Shown: in pieces, positions 1 through 8,053 of the stretch | Layout of the letters: each line of letters begins with the position of its first letter | Numbering within the stretch: the first letter of the stretch is position 1 | Assembly: GCF_000280905.1 (NCBI RefSeq) | Contig: NZ_ALAP01000017.1 | Span: 36,319 to 100,318 of the forward strand | DNA: 64,000 nucleotides | Direction: 5' to 3' | Source of the DNA: Streptomyces sp. AA1529 | GTDB lineage: Bacteria > Actinomycetota > Actinomycetes > Streptomycetales > Streptomycetaceae | The notes under the pieces: model-generated | What the model saw: only the letters and a program-made list of their open reading frames with translations | Told to the model about the DNA's origin: nothing | Database searches by the model: none | Translations under genes and position numbers: made by a program

Positions 1-210
1 GCCGGCGGCGTCCGCGCCCGGTCGCTGCGGTACCACGAGGAGCACGGACTCATCCGCTCCCGGCGCCCGGTGACCCCGCCGGCGTCCCCCTCGGCCGCCG
101 ACGCCTCTGCGCTGCTGCCCGCAACACGTCAAAGGCCGCCTTATGTGGTGAGCTGCCGTGCGGAGGTGCCACGGCGGGCGGTCCACGGCGCGACGGCAGC
201 GACGGCATGA
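1..210 (+). pseudogene. Truncated MerR-family regulator remnant (5' end outside window)
   Basis: The frame open from base 1 encodes RSLRYHEEHGLIRSRRP within its first 25 residues. This matches the recognition helix and wing of MerR-type DNA-binding domains. MerR proteins normally continue with a GYRxY element and a second helix, but here the frame runs into unrelated Pro/Ala/Ser-rich residues and stops at 208-210. The N-terminus lies outside the window. The protein therefore looks truncated or frameshifted just after the first wing. It sits directly upstream of the racemase gene, where a regulator would be expected. Homology is seen; loss of function is inferred. Confidence 0.45.
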
Positions 211-262
211 GCGGCAGCACGCACGGGGCGACGGGACGGGACGAGGAAGGGCGGCGGCAGCG

Positions 263-952
263 GTGCGAACCATCGGGCTGATCGGCGGAATGAGCTGGGA
301 ATCCTCGGCGGAGTACTACCGGATGCTCAACGAACTGGCCAGGGACCGGAACGGCGGGCTGCACTCGGCGCGGCTGGTGCTGTACTCCGTCGACTTCGCC
401 GAGATCGAGGTGTTGCAGGCGCAGGGGCGCTGGGACGAGGCGGGCGGCATCCTCGCGGCCGCCGCCCGGGCCCTGGAGGCGGCGGGCGCCGATCTGCTGG
501 TGCTGTGCACGAACACCATGCACCGGGTCGCCGAGCACATCGAGGAGGCCGTGGAGGTGCCGCTGCTGCACCTGGCCGATGCGACGGCGGGCGCGGTGCG
601 GGCGGCGGGGCTGCGGCGCGTCGGCCTGCTGGGGACCGCGTTCACCATGGAGCAGGACTTCTACCGCGGACGGCTGGCGGCCGGCGGCCTGTCGGTGCTG
701 GTCCCCGCCCCCGCCGACCGGGAGCTGGTGCACCGCGTGATCTACGAGGAACTGTGCCGGGGAACCGTGCTGGACGCGTCCCGTGCCGCGTACCGGCGCG
801 TCATCGACGAGCTGGTGGCGGACGGGGCGGAGGGCATCGTGCTGGGGTGCACGGAGATCGAGTTGCTCATCGGGCCGCAGGACAGCCCGGTGCCCGTCTT
901 CCCCACCGCCCGGCTGCACGCGGAAGCCGCCTTCGAAGCGGCGAACCAGTGA
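263..952 (+). CDS. Aspartate/glutamate racemase family protein
   Basis: About 229 residues. It begins with the family's IGLIGGMSWESSAEYY motif and carries the two cysteine motifs of the cofactor-independent racemase fold: LCTNTMH near residue 85 and LGCTEIELL near residue 195. These cysteines act as paired acid/base catalysts in amino-acid racemases such as YgeA. The GTG at 263 was chosen because the conserved domain starts there and a GAAGG sequence lies about 13 bases upstream. An in-frame ATG at 158 would add an arginine-rich, unconserved leader. Substrate (Asp, Glu or another amino acid) cannot be told from sequence. Confidence 0.88.
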   Translation: MRTIGLIGGMSWESSAEYYRMLNELARDRNGGLHSARLVLYSVDFAEIEVLQAQGRWDEAGGILAAAARALEAAGADLLVLCTNTMHRVAEHIEEAVEVPLLHLADATAGAVRAAGLRRVGLLGTAFTMEQDFYRGRLAAGGLSVLVPAPADRELVHRVIYEELCRGTVLDASRAAYRRVIDELVADGAEGIVLGCTEIELLIGPQDSPVPVFPTARLHAEAAFEAANQ

Positions 953-1069
953 TCCGAGGGGCTCGACTCCAGGCGACTCGGCGCCGGCCGGCTCGGCGAC
1001 CGTCCTTCGAGCGGTCGGCCCGAAGGACGGCCCGAAGGACGGCGCGGGCGGCCGGGGAGGGGGTGCCGG

Positions 1070-1816
1070 TCACAGTCCGCGGAGTGCCCCGGCCGCCTCC
1101 TCGGGGCTCGACACCTCCCGCACTCCCGGCGGGACCGGCGGGCGGCGGACGACCACGACGGGCAGTCCGGCCTCTCGCGCCGCCGCGAGCTTGGGCGCGG
1201 TGGCCGCACCGCCGCTGTCCTTCGTCACCAGCACCTCGATACGGTGGCTGCGCAGCAGCTCACGCTCGTCGTCCAGCGCGAACGGGCCCCGGCTGAGCAG
1301 CAGCTCCATCAGGGCGGGAACGGGCGTGCCCGGCTCCGGCGGGTCGACCGAGCGGGAGAGGAACCACAGCCCGGCGCTCGCGGGACCGGCGAACGCGGCC
1401 AGTCCCAGGCGTCCGGTCGTCAGGAAGATCCGCTGTCCCAGCCGCGGCAGCAGCCGCGCCGCCTCCGGCAGCGACTCCGCCAGGTGCCAGTCGTCCCCCG
1501 CACCGGGCACCCAGCCGGGGCGGCGGAGGGCGAGCAGGGGAACATGGGCGTCGGCGGCGGCTTCGGCGGCATGGAAACTGATCTTCTCGGCGAAGGGATG
1601 GGTGGCATCGATGAGAACGTCCACATGGTGTGTACGCAGCCATTCCGTCAGCCCCGGCACACCTCCGAAGCCACCGACCCGCACCTCCCCCACCGGCAGC
1701 CGGGGGCCCGCGACACGTCCGGCCAGCGAACTGGTGACCCGGAGGCCGGGGGCGCCCGCCAGCAGTTCCGCCAGGCGGCGGCCCTCCGTCGTCCCGCCGA
1801 GAATCAGTGTGTGCAC
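1070..1816 (-). CDS. cobK: Precorrin-6A reductase (CobK/CbiJ)
   Basis: 248 residues, normal family length. It reduces precorrin-6A (or its cobalt form) with NADPH in corrin-ring synthesis. The N-terminus LILGGTTEGRRLAELL is the nucleotide-binding start typical of CobK. DATHPFAEKIS near residue 70 and VTKDSGG near residue 200 are the other conserved blocks. It is transcribed away from cbiD with only 17 bases between start codons, so each gene's leader lies inside or beside the other's coding sequence. It belongs to a local group of four cobalamin ring-modification genes (cobK, cbiD, cobM, cobL). Confidence 0.93.
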   Translation of the reverse strand: MHTLILGGTTEGRRLAELLAGAPGLRVTSSLAGRVAGPRLPVGEVRVGGFGGVPGLTEWLRTHHVDVLIDATHPFAEKISFHAAEAAADAHVPLLALRRPGWVPGAGDDWHLAESLPEAARLLPRLGQRIFLTTGRLGLAAFAGPASAGLWFLSRSVDPPEPGTPVPALMELLLSRGPFALDDERELLRSHRIEVLVTKDSGGAATAPKLAAAREAGLPVVVVRRPPVPPGVREVSSPEEAAGALRGL

Positions 1817-1833
1817 GGGATCCGGTTCCTCTC

Positions 1834-2985
1834 ATGTCTGAGGCGGGCGAGGCCGCGGCGGACGAGGCCAAGGGCGGGCGCGATGCCCAACTCAAGCACA
1901 CCGGGCTGCGGCCGGGCTGGACGACCGGTGCCTGTGCGACGGCGGCCACGACCGCCGCGTACACCGCGCTGCTGACCGGCGACTTCCCCGATCCGGTGAC
2001 GATCACCCTGCCCAAGGGCCAGACCCCCGCCTTCGCCCTCGCGTACGAGGACCTGCGGCCGGGCACCGAGGCGACGGCCGCGGTGGTGAAGGACGCGGGC
2101 GACGACCCCGACGTCACCCACGGCGCCTTGGTGCGGGCCACCGTGCGCCCGCTGGCGCCGGGTGCGGGCGTCGTGTTCCGGGCCGGGCCCGGCGTGGGCA
2201 CCGTCACCCGTCCCGGCCTGCCGCTCGACGTGGGCGAACCGGCCGTCAATCCGGTGCCGCGGCAGATGATGCGCGAGCACGTCGCCCGGGTGGCGGACGA
2301 GCACGCCGGTGCCGGTGCCGGTGCCGACGTGGAGATCACCCTGTCCGTCGACGACGGCGCGGAGATCGCACGCTCCACCTGGAACCCGCGGCTGGGGATC
2401 GTCGGCGGGCTGTCGATCCTGGGGACGACCGGCGTCGTCGTCCCCTACTCGTGCTCCGCGTGGATCGACTCGATCCGGCGCGGGGTGGACGTGGCCCGTG
2501 CCGCGGGGCGGACGCATGTGGCCGGCTGCACGGGGTCGACCTCGGAGCGGACCGTCGTCGCCGAGTACCGGCTCCCCGAGGACGCGCTGCTGGACATGGG
2601 GGATTTCGCGGGCGCCGTCCTCAAGTACGTGCGCCGCCACCCCGTGGACCGGCTCACCGTCTGCGGCGGCTTCGCCAAGCTGTCCAAGCTGGCGGCCGGG
2701 CACCTGGACCTGCACTCCAAGCGCTCCCAGGTCGACAAGGGCTTCCTCGCCGGACTGGCCGGGACCGGCGGCGCCGACGAGGAGCTGGCGGACCGGATCC
2801 GGGCGGCCAACACCGGTCTCGCCGCGCTCCAACTGTGCGCCGCGGCGCACGTCCCGCTCGGCGATCTCGTCGCCGAGGCGGCGCGCGACGAGGCGCTCGC
2901 CGTCCTGCGCGGGGCGCCCGTGCGGGTGGACGTCATCTGCATCGACCGCGCGGGGACGGTCGTCGGGCGCAGCGCCGTGCGCTAG
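1834..2985 (+). CDS. cbiD: Cobalt-precorrin-5B C1-methyltransferase (CbiD)
   Basis: 383 residues. CbiD methylates C1 of the corrin precursor in the anaerobic-type route. The LRPGWTTGACATAATTAAY block near residue 21 and the GCTGSTSE and VCGGFAKLSKLAAG blocks further on are family hallmarks. The ATG at 1834 was preferred over one at 1807 because it fits the usual short N-terminus; the upstream codons would overlap the divergent cobK start. Its presence next to CobK/CobM/CobL-type enzymes shows the mix of 'cbi' and 'cob' names usual in actinobacteria, and leaves the timing of cobalt insertion undecided from this window alone. Confidence 0.93.
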   Translation: MSEAGEAAADEAKGGRDAQLKHTGLRPGWTTGACATAATTAAYTALLTGDFPDPVTITLPKGQTPAFALAYEDLRPGTEATAAVVKDAGDDPDVTHGALVRATVRPLAPGAGVVFRAGPGVGTVTRPGLPLDVGEPAVNPVPRQMMREHVARVADEHAGAGAGADVEITLSVDDGAEIARSTWNPRLGIVGGLSILGTTGVVVPYSCSAWIDSIRRGVDVARAAGRTHVAGCTGSTSERTVVAEYRLPEDALLDMGDFAGAVLKYVRRHPVDRLTVCGGFAKLSKLAAGHLDLHSKRSQVDKGFLAGLAGTGGADEELADRIRAANTGLAALQLCAAAHVPLGDLVAEAARDEALAVLRGAPVRVDVICIDRAGTVVGRSAVR

Positions 2986-3023
2986 CCGCCCCGGCGCCCC
3001 CTCCGGCAGGTGTGCCGGTCGCC

Positions 3024-3773
3024 TCAGCAGGTGTGGCGGTCGCGTTCCGCGGAGTAGAGGTGGCTGTCGCGGAAGTGCTCGGCGGCGAGGGTGCGGCCGA
3101 CCAGGATGACGGCCGTCCGGCTGAGCCCGGCCGCCTTCACCTGCCCCGCGATCTCCTCCAGGGTGCCCCGCAGCACGACCTCGTCGGGACGGCTGGCGAA
3201 CGCGACGACGGCTGCCGGGCAGTCGCCCCCGTAGTGCGGGAGGAGTTCGGCCACCACCTCGTCCACGTACCGCACCGCGAGGTGCAGCACGAGCAGGGCG
3301 CCGCTGCGGCCCAGCGTGGCCAGGTCCTCGCCGTCCGGCATGGGGGTGGCCTGCCGGGCGACCCGGGTCAGCACGACGGTCTGGCCGACGGTCGGCACCG
3401 TCAGCTCCCGCTTCAGCGCGGCGGCGGCCGCCGCGAACGCGGGGACGCCGGGCACGACCTCGTAGGGCACGCCCGCGGCCGTCAGCCGCCGCATCTGCTC
3501 GGCCACGGCGCTGAAGACGGACGGGTCGCCGGAGTGCAGCCGCGCCACGTCGTGCCCCTCCCGGTGTGCGCGGACCAGTTCCCCGGTGATGGCGTCCAGG
3601 TCGAGCTGCGCGGTGTCGACCAGCCGGGCGTCGGGCGGGCACTCGGCGAGCAGTTCCCGGGGCACCAGGCTGCCCGCGTACAGGCAGACCCGGCAGGCGG
3701 CCAGCGTCCGGGCGCCGCGCACCGTGATCAGGTCGGCGGCGCCGGGTCCGGCGCCGATGAAGTACACCGTCAT
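3024..3773 (-). CDS. cobM: Precorrin-4 C11-methyltransferase (CobM/CbiF)
   Basis: 249 residues of the tetrapyrrole methylase fold, which transfers a methyl group from S-adenosylmethionine to C11 of precorrin-4. VYFIGAGPGAADLITVRGA at the N-terminus is the glycine-rich entry motif, and LHSGDPSVFSA near residue 83 is the conserved SAM-site block. Its ATG overlaps the TGA of the upstream cobL gene by four bases (ATGA), so the two are translationally coupled in a cobL-cobM operon. A longer in-frame start at 3860 lies deep inside cobL and encodes an arginine-rich leader, so it was rejected. Confidence 0.93.
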   Translation of the reverse strand: MTVYFIGAGPGAADLITVRGARTLAACRVCLYAGSLVPRELLAECPPDARLVDTAQLDLDAITGELVRAHREGHDVARLHSGDPSVFSAVAEQMRRLTAAGVPYEVVPGVPAFAAAAAALKRELTVPTVGQTVVLTRVARQATPMPDGEDLATLGRSGALLVLHLAVRYVDEVVAELLPHYGGDCPAAVVAFASRPDEVVLRGTLEEIAGQVKAAGLSRTAVILVGRTLAAEHFRDSHLYSAERDRHTC

Positions 3774-5110
3774 CTCTCGTCTCCCCATGCGTCTTCGGGT
3801 CCCCGTGCGTCTTCGGGCGGCTCGCCCGTCCCGTCGGCGGCGCCCTTGCACACCGCCCACTGGGTCACCGGCATCGCCTGCCGCCAGCCGGTGAACCCGC
3901 CCACCGGCACCCCGTGCGCCACCGACAGCCGCACCAGTTCACCCCCGTACCTGCGGTACCAGCGCACCAGCAGCGCCTCCGACTCCAGCGTGACGGTGTT
4001 GGCGACCAGCCGCCCGCCCACCGGCAGCGCCGCCCAGCAGGCGGCCAGCAGGCCGGGCGCCGTCAGCCCGCCGCCGACGAACACCGCGTCCGGTGCGGGC
4101 AGTCCGGACAGCGCCTCCGGCGCCGTGCCGGTGACCACCCGCAGCCCCGGCACCCCCAGCCGGTCGGCGTTGCGCGTGATCCGCGCGGCACGCTCACCGC
4201 TGCGCTCCACGGTCACCGCCCGGCAGGCCGGATGGGCCCGCAGCCACTCCACCGCGATCGACCCGGCGCCGCCTCCCACGTCCCACAGCAGCTCGCCGGG
4301 CGCGGGCGCCAGCGCGGCCAGTGTCGCGGCCCGCACATGGCGCTTGGTGAGCTGCCCGTCGTGCTCGTACGCGGCGTCCGGCAGCCCGGGTACCGCGCCC
4401 GGCCGCACCGGGCCGGCGTCCGGGTCGGCCGCACAGGCCACGGCGACGATGTTCAGCGGGTCGCCCGGCGGGTGCCGCCACTCCTGTGCCGTCCCTTCGC
4501 AGGAGCGCTCGCGCGGGCCGCCGAGCTGCTCCAGCACCCGTATCCGGCTCGGTCCGAAGCCGTGCTCGCGCAGCAGTCCGGCGACCCGGGCCGGGGTGTC
4601 GGCCCCGGCGCTGAGCACCAGCAGCCGCCGCCCGTCGTGCAGCGCGGCGGCGATCCGGGCGAGCGGCCGTCCGACCACGCTGACGACTTCGCACTCCTCC
4701 AGCGCCCAGCCGAGCCGCGCGCACGCGTGGCTCACGGACGAGGGGTGCGGCAGCACCCGGAGGGGCAGCTCCGGCAGCAGCTCGGCCAGGGTGCGGCCGA
4801 TGCCGTAGAAGTACGGGTCACCGCTGGCCAGCACCGCGATCCGGCGCCCCGCGTGCGCCGCGAACAGCCCCGGCACGGCGGGCCGCAGCGGGGACGGCCA
4901 GGCCACCCGCTCCGCCGCGCACTCCCCGGCGGGCAGCAGAGCGAGCTGCCGGGCGCCACCGAGGACCACCTCGGCGGCGCGCAGCGCCTCCCGGGCGGGC
5001 TCGGCCAGCCCCGGCCAGCCGTCGGCTCCGACACCGACGACCGTCACCTCGGGCGGTACCGCGGCGGACGGGGACATCGCAGACACGTCGGAGATCGCAG
5101 CCACCTTCAC
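3770..5110 (-). CDS. cobL: Precorrin-6Y C5,15-methyltransferase (decarboxylating), CbiE-CbiT fusion
   Basis: 446 residues, the two-domain CobL form. Residues about 18-215 are the CbiE-like tetrapyrrole methylase (VTVVGVGADGWPGL start, LASGDPYFYGIGRTL). Residues about 235-430 are the CbiT-like methyltransferase, with LTKRHVRAATLAAL and the SAM-binding loop LWDVGGGAGSIAVEW. Together they methylate C5 and C15 and remove the acetate carboxyl of precorrin-6Y/7. The GTG at 5110 was taken; an internal ATG at 5077 (MSPSAA) is also possible and loses nothing conserved. First gene of the leftward cobL-cobM pair. No cobalamin riboswitch was recognised upstream. Confidence 0.92.
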   Translation of the reverse strand: MKVAAISDVSAMSPSAAVPPEVTVVGVGADGWPGLAEPAREALRAAEVVLGGARQLALLPAGECAAERVAWPSPLRPAVPGLFAAHAGRRIAVLASGDPYFYGIGRTLAELLPELPLRVLPHPSSVSHACARLGWALEECEVVSVVGRPLARIAAALHDGRRLLVLSAGADTPARVAGLLREHGFGPSRIRVLEQLGGPRERSCEGTAQEWRHPPGDPLNIVAVACAADPDAGPVRPGAVPGLPDAAYEHDGQLTKRHVRAATLAALAPAPGELLWDVGGGAGSIAVEWLRAHPACRAVTVERSGERAARITRNADRLGVPGLRVVTGTAPEALSGLPAPDAVFVGGGLTAPGLLAACWAALPVGGRLVANTVTLESEALLVRWYRRYGGELVRLSVAHGVPVGGFTGWRQAMPVTQWAVCKGAADGTGEPPEDARGPEDAWGDER

Positions 5111-5194
5111 CTTGGAGACGCATCTCGCCTCGGAGATCGCACAGTGCTCGAACAGGGACGGCTCGAACTGTACTGTTCGGGATCCCGCGCCCCC

Positions 5195-5272
5195 ACCGCC
5201 GGTCCCCGCACCGCCGGTCCCCGCCGCCGGTCCCCGCCGCCGGTCCCCGCCGCCGGTCCCGCAGCCTTCCCG
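5195..5272. repeat. Short tandem repeat, GCCGGTCCCCGCC-type units
   Basis: The leader between cobL and the peptidase gene holds about five near-identical copies of a 12-15 base unit built on CCGCCGGTCCCCG. Copies differ only by one or two bases. It lies upstream of the peptidase start and downstream of nothing coding on the plus strand. No function is evident; slippage-prone repeats of this sort are common in very GC-rich intergenic DNA. Confidence 0.6.
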
Positions 5273-5338
5273 GCCCGCCGACCCCCGTCATCCGGTCCCC
5301 GCTCCGCCGGATGCGGCCCCCGGGCCACAATGGGGCGC

Positions 5339-7180
5339 ATGGATCAGAACGCACTGCCCGACCACGCCATGCCCGACTGGGAGAAGCGGTTCAGGGCGCC
5401 GCGCGTCTCACTGCCCGAGTGGGCCGAGGACGCACCCGCCCGGTCGCTGTTCGTCTCGAACGCGACGGGCACGTTCGAGCTGTACGCCTGGGACCGGACG
5501 ACCGGCGAGCAGCGGCAGGTGACCGACCGGCCCAACGGGACCACGGACGGCACCCTTTCGCCCGACGGCGAGTGGATCTGGTGGTTCTCGGACACCGACG
5601 GCGACGAGTTCGGTGTCTGGATGCGGCAGCCCTTCGGCGGCGGTCCCGACGCCCGCGCCGTCGAGGGGCTGGACCCCTCCTACCCGGCCGGCCTGGCGCT
5701 CGGCCGGGACAGCACCGTGGTGCTCGGCCGCTCCACGGACGAGGACGGCTCCACCGTCCATGTGCTGCGCCCCGGCTCGCCCGCGCCCGTCGAGATCTAC
5801 CGGCACAGCGAGTCGGCGGGGGTGGGCGACCTCTCGCACGACAGCAGCCTGCTGGTGATCGAGCACACCGAGCACGGAGACGCCATGCACGCGGCGCTCC
5901 GCGTCGTACGCCCCGACGGCTCGACCGTCGCGGAGCTGGACGACAGCGAGGGCGGCACCGAGGAACTGGGCCTGACCGTGCTGGGCTTCGCCCCGGTCGA
6001 CGGCGACCCCCGGCTCCTGGTCGGCCACCAGCGGCACGGCCGGTGGGAGCCGATGCTCTGGGACCCGGTCGCGGGCACGACCACGGAACTGGAGCTGGAC
6101 CTGCCCGGCGATGTCGCCGCCGAGTGGTATCCGGACGCCTCGGCCCTGCTGATCGCCCACAGCCACCGGGCCCGCGACGAGCTCTTCCGCTACGACCTGG
6201 CGAGCGGCACGCGCACCCGGATCGAGACACCCGCCGGGTCCGTCATGGGCGTGACGGCGCGGCCGGACGGCAGCGTGGAGTATCTGTGGTCGTCCGCCGC
6301 CGAGCCGCCCCAGGTGCGCTCCGCGGGCGGCGCCACCGTGCTCGACCCGCCCGGCATGACGGCTCCGGGCTCGGTGCCCGTCGAGGACGCCTGGGTCGAG
6401 GGGCCCGGCGGAACCGTGCACGCGCTGGTGCAGAAGCCGGCCGGGAAGGGCCCCTTCCCCACCGTCTTCGAGGTGCACGGCGGCCCCACCCACCACGACA
6501 GCGACGCCTTCGCCGGACAGCCCGCCGCCTGGGTCGACCACGGCTTCGCCGTCGTGCGGGTCAACTACCGCGGCTCCACCGGATACGGCCGCGCCTGGAC
6601 GGACGCCCTCAAGCACCGGGTCGGCCTGATCGAGCTGGAGGACATCGACGCCGTCCGCGCCTGGGCCGTCGGCTCCGGTCTCGCCGATCCGGACCGGCTG
6701 GTGCTGGCGGGCGGCTCCTGGGGCGGCTACCTCACCCTTCTCGGGCTCGGCGTCCAGCCGGAGGTGTGGGCGGTGGGACTGGCCGCGGTGCCCGTCGCGG
6801 ACTATGTCACCGCCTACCACGACGAGATGGAGGCGCTGAAGTCCCTGGACCGCACCCTGCTCGGCGGCACGCCGGAGGAGGTGCCCGAGCGGTTCGAGGC
6901 GTCCTCGCCGCTGACGTACGTCGAGAAGGTGCGCGCGCCCGTCTACGTATCGGCCGGGGTCAACGACCCCCGCTGCCCGATCCGGCAGGTCGAGAACTAC
7001 GTCACCAGGCTGGAGGAGCGCGGCCACCCGCACGAGGTGTACCGCTACGACGCGGGGCACGGCTCCCTCGTCGTGGAGGAGCGGATCAAGCAGATCCGGC
7101 TGGAGATCGACTTCGCGTTGCGGCATCTTCCGCGGACGGACGCGGAAGGTCGGCATCCGCTTCCGGACCGTCCGGCGTGA
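5339..7180 (+). CDS. S9 family serine peptidase (acylaminoacyl-peptidase/prolyl oligopeptidase type)
   Basis: About 613 residues. The N-terminal half (to about residue 340) is a WD/PD40-like beta-propeller (for example LSPDGEWIWWFSDTDGDEFGVW). The C-terminal half is the alpha/beta-hydrolase. The triad is visible: Ser near residue 460 in GGSWGGY, Asp near 543 in GVNDPRCP, His near 574 in DAGHGSL. The family cleaves short peptides, often from acylated or prolyl ends, in the cytoplasm, and no signal peptide is present. ATGs at 5330 and 5339 are both possible; neither has a clear ribosome site. The 3' end overlaps the convergent SURF1 gene by 95 bases. Confidence 0.9.
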   Translation: MDQNALPDHAMPDWEKRFRAPRVSLPEWAEDAPARSLFVSNATGTFELYAWDRTTGEQRQVTDRPNGTTDGTLSPDGEWIWWFSDTDGDEFGVWMRQPFGGGPDARAVEGLDPSYPAGLALGRDSTVVLGRSTDEDGSTVHVLRPGSPAPVEIYRHSESAGVGDLSHDSSLLVIEHTEHGDAMHAALRVVRPDGSTVAELDDSEGGTEELGLTVLGFAPVDGDPRLLVGHQRHGRWEPMLWDPVAGTTTELELDLPGDVAAEWYPDASALLIAHSHRARDELFRYDLASGTRTRIETPAGSVMGVTARPDGSVEYLWSSAAEPPQVRSAGGATVLDPPGMTAPGSVPVEDAWVEGPGGTVHALVQKPAGKGPFPTVFEVHGGPTHHDSDAFAGQPAAWVDHGFAVVRVNYRGSTGYGRAWTDALKHRVGLIELEDIDAVRAWAVGSGLADPDRLVLAGGSWGGYLTLLGLGVQPEVWAVGLAAVPVADYVTAYHDEMEALKSLDRTLLGGTPEEVPERFEASSPLTYVEKVRAPVYVSAGVNDPRCPIRQVENYVTRLEERGHPHEVYRYDAGHGSLVVEERIKQIRLEIDFALRHLPRTDAEGRHPLPDRPA

Positions 7181-7931
7181 GCCCCAGCGCGGCGTCCGCG
7201 GCCGTCTCCGCCTCCCGGCGGAAGAAGCGGAACCACATGAACACCACGAACCCGGCGAAGACGAACCACTGCGCCGTGTAGCCCAGGTTCTGGAACGCCT
7301 TCATGTCGAGGCCGGTGTTGTCGGGCGCGACCGGCGGCACCGGCCTCAGCGGCCGCTGGGTGTGCTGCTCGGTGATCCAGGCGTCCCGCACCCCGTACGG
7401 GACGACGTTGACGAGCGGCGCGGCACTCACGAAACCCAGCTGCCCCTCCGGCAGCGCGCCCGGAGCACCGGCGTCGTGCTGCGACTCCGGCGCCTGGAGC
7501 ACTCCTGTGACCGTGACCTTCCCCGCGGGCGCCGCGGGCACCCGGTCCGGATCTGCCGTGCCGGGCAGCCATCCGCGCACCACGGGCAGCGCCTTGCCGC
7601 CGCCCTCGGGACGCAGCAGGGACAGCACGTAGAAACCCCGCTTCTCCTCGACCGTCCGGCCGGGGACGAGCAGCGGGTGCGCCGCGTCGAACCGGCCCGT
7701 CACCGTGGCCGTGCGGCCCACCGTGTCCTGGGTCACCGGAAGCAGCTCCCGCAGCGGCCGCGCCTCGGCACGCGCCTCCGCGCTCGACTGCTCGCGCTGC
7801 TCCTGATGCCGGTCGACGCGGTCGTCGAAGCGGCTGAGCTGCCAACTGCCCATCAGGACGCAGACCGGAATCGCCACCAGGGCGAAGAGGTTGATCGCCC
7901 ACCATCGCGGCGTCAGCAGGAACCGGTACAC
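7086..7931 (-). CDS. SURF1 family cytochrome oxidase biogenesis protein
   Basis: 281 residues with the SURF1 layout: a first membrane segment at about residues 9-31 (WWAINLFALVAIPVCVLMGSWQL), an extracytoplasmic domain, and a second membrane segment near residues 215-237 (AQWFVFAGFVVFMWFRFF). The family assists assembly of haem-copper terminal oxidases. The GTG at 7931 (VYRFLLTPRWW) matches the family's usual start; an ATG at 8102 would add a Pro/Arg/Gly-rich leader. The charged C-terminal tail is encoded antisense to the last 95 bases of the peptidase gene, an unusually long convergent overlap. Confidence 0.85.
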   Translation of the reverse strand: MYRFLLTPRWWAINLFALVAIPVCVLMGSWQLSRFDDRVDRHQEQREQSSAEARAEARPLRELLPVTQDTVGRTATVTGRFDAAHPLLVPGRTVEEKRGFYVLSLLRPEGGGKALPVVRGWLPGTADPDRVPAAPAGKVTVTGVLQAPESQHDAGAPGALPEGQLGFVSAAPLVNVVPYGVRDAWITEQHTQRPLRPVPPVAPDNTGLDMKAFQNLGYTAQWFVFAGFVVFMWFRFFRREAETAADAALGLTPDGPEADADLPRPSAEDAATRSRSPAGSA

Positions 7932-8053
7932 ACTCCCACAGTACGGCCACACCTCACCGGCGCCGCCAGGAGGGCCCGCTCGCACCGCTGCGGGCGCGCG
8001 CCCCTCGCGGCCACCGCCTCGCGGGCCCGGCCCACGGGGACCGCGCGGCCGGG

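Noticed and set aside
5160..5200. GAAC...GTTC-like element resembling an actinobacterial SOS box
   Set aside because: Spacing is six bases (CGAACTGTACTGTTCG) rather than the four of the GAAC-N4-GTTC LexA box, so a LexA site is not supported.
5111..5338. Cobalamin riboswitch expected near the cob genes
   Set aside because: No B12-box-like core or long leader found on either strand; the region is mainly short GC repeats.
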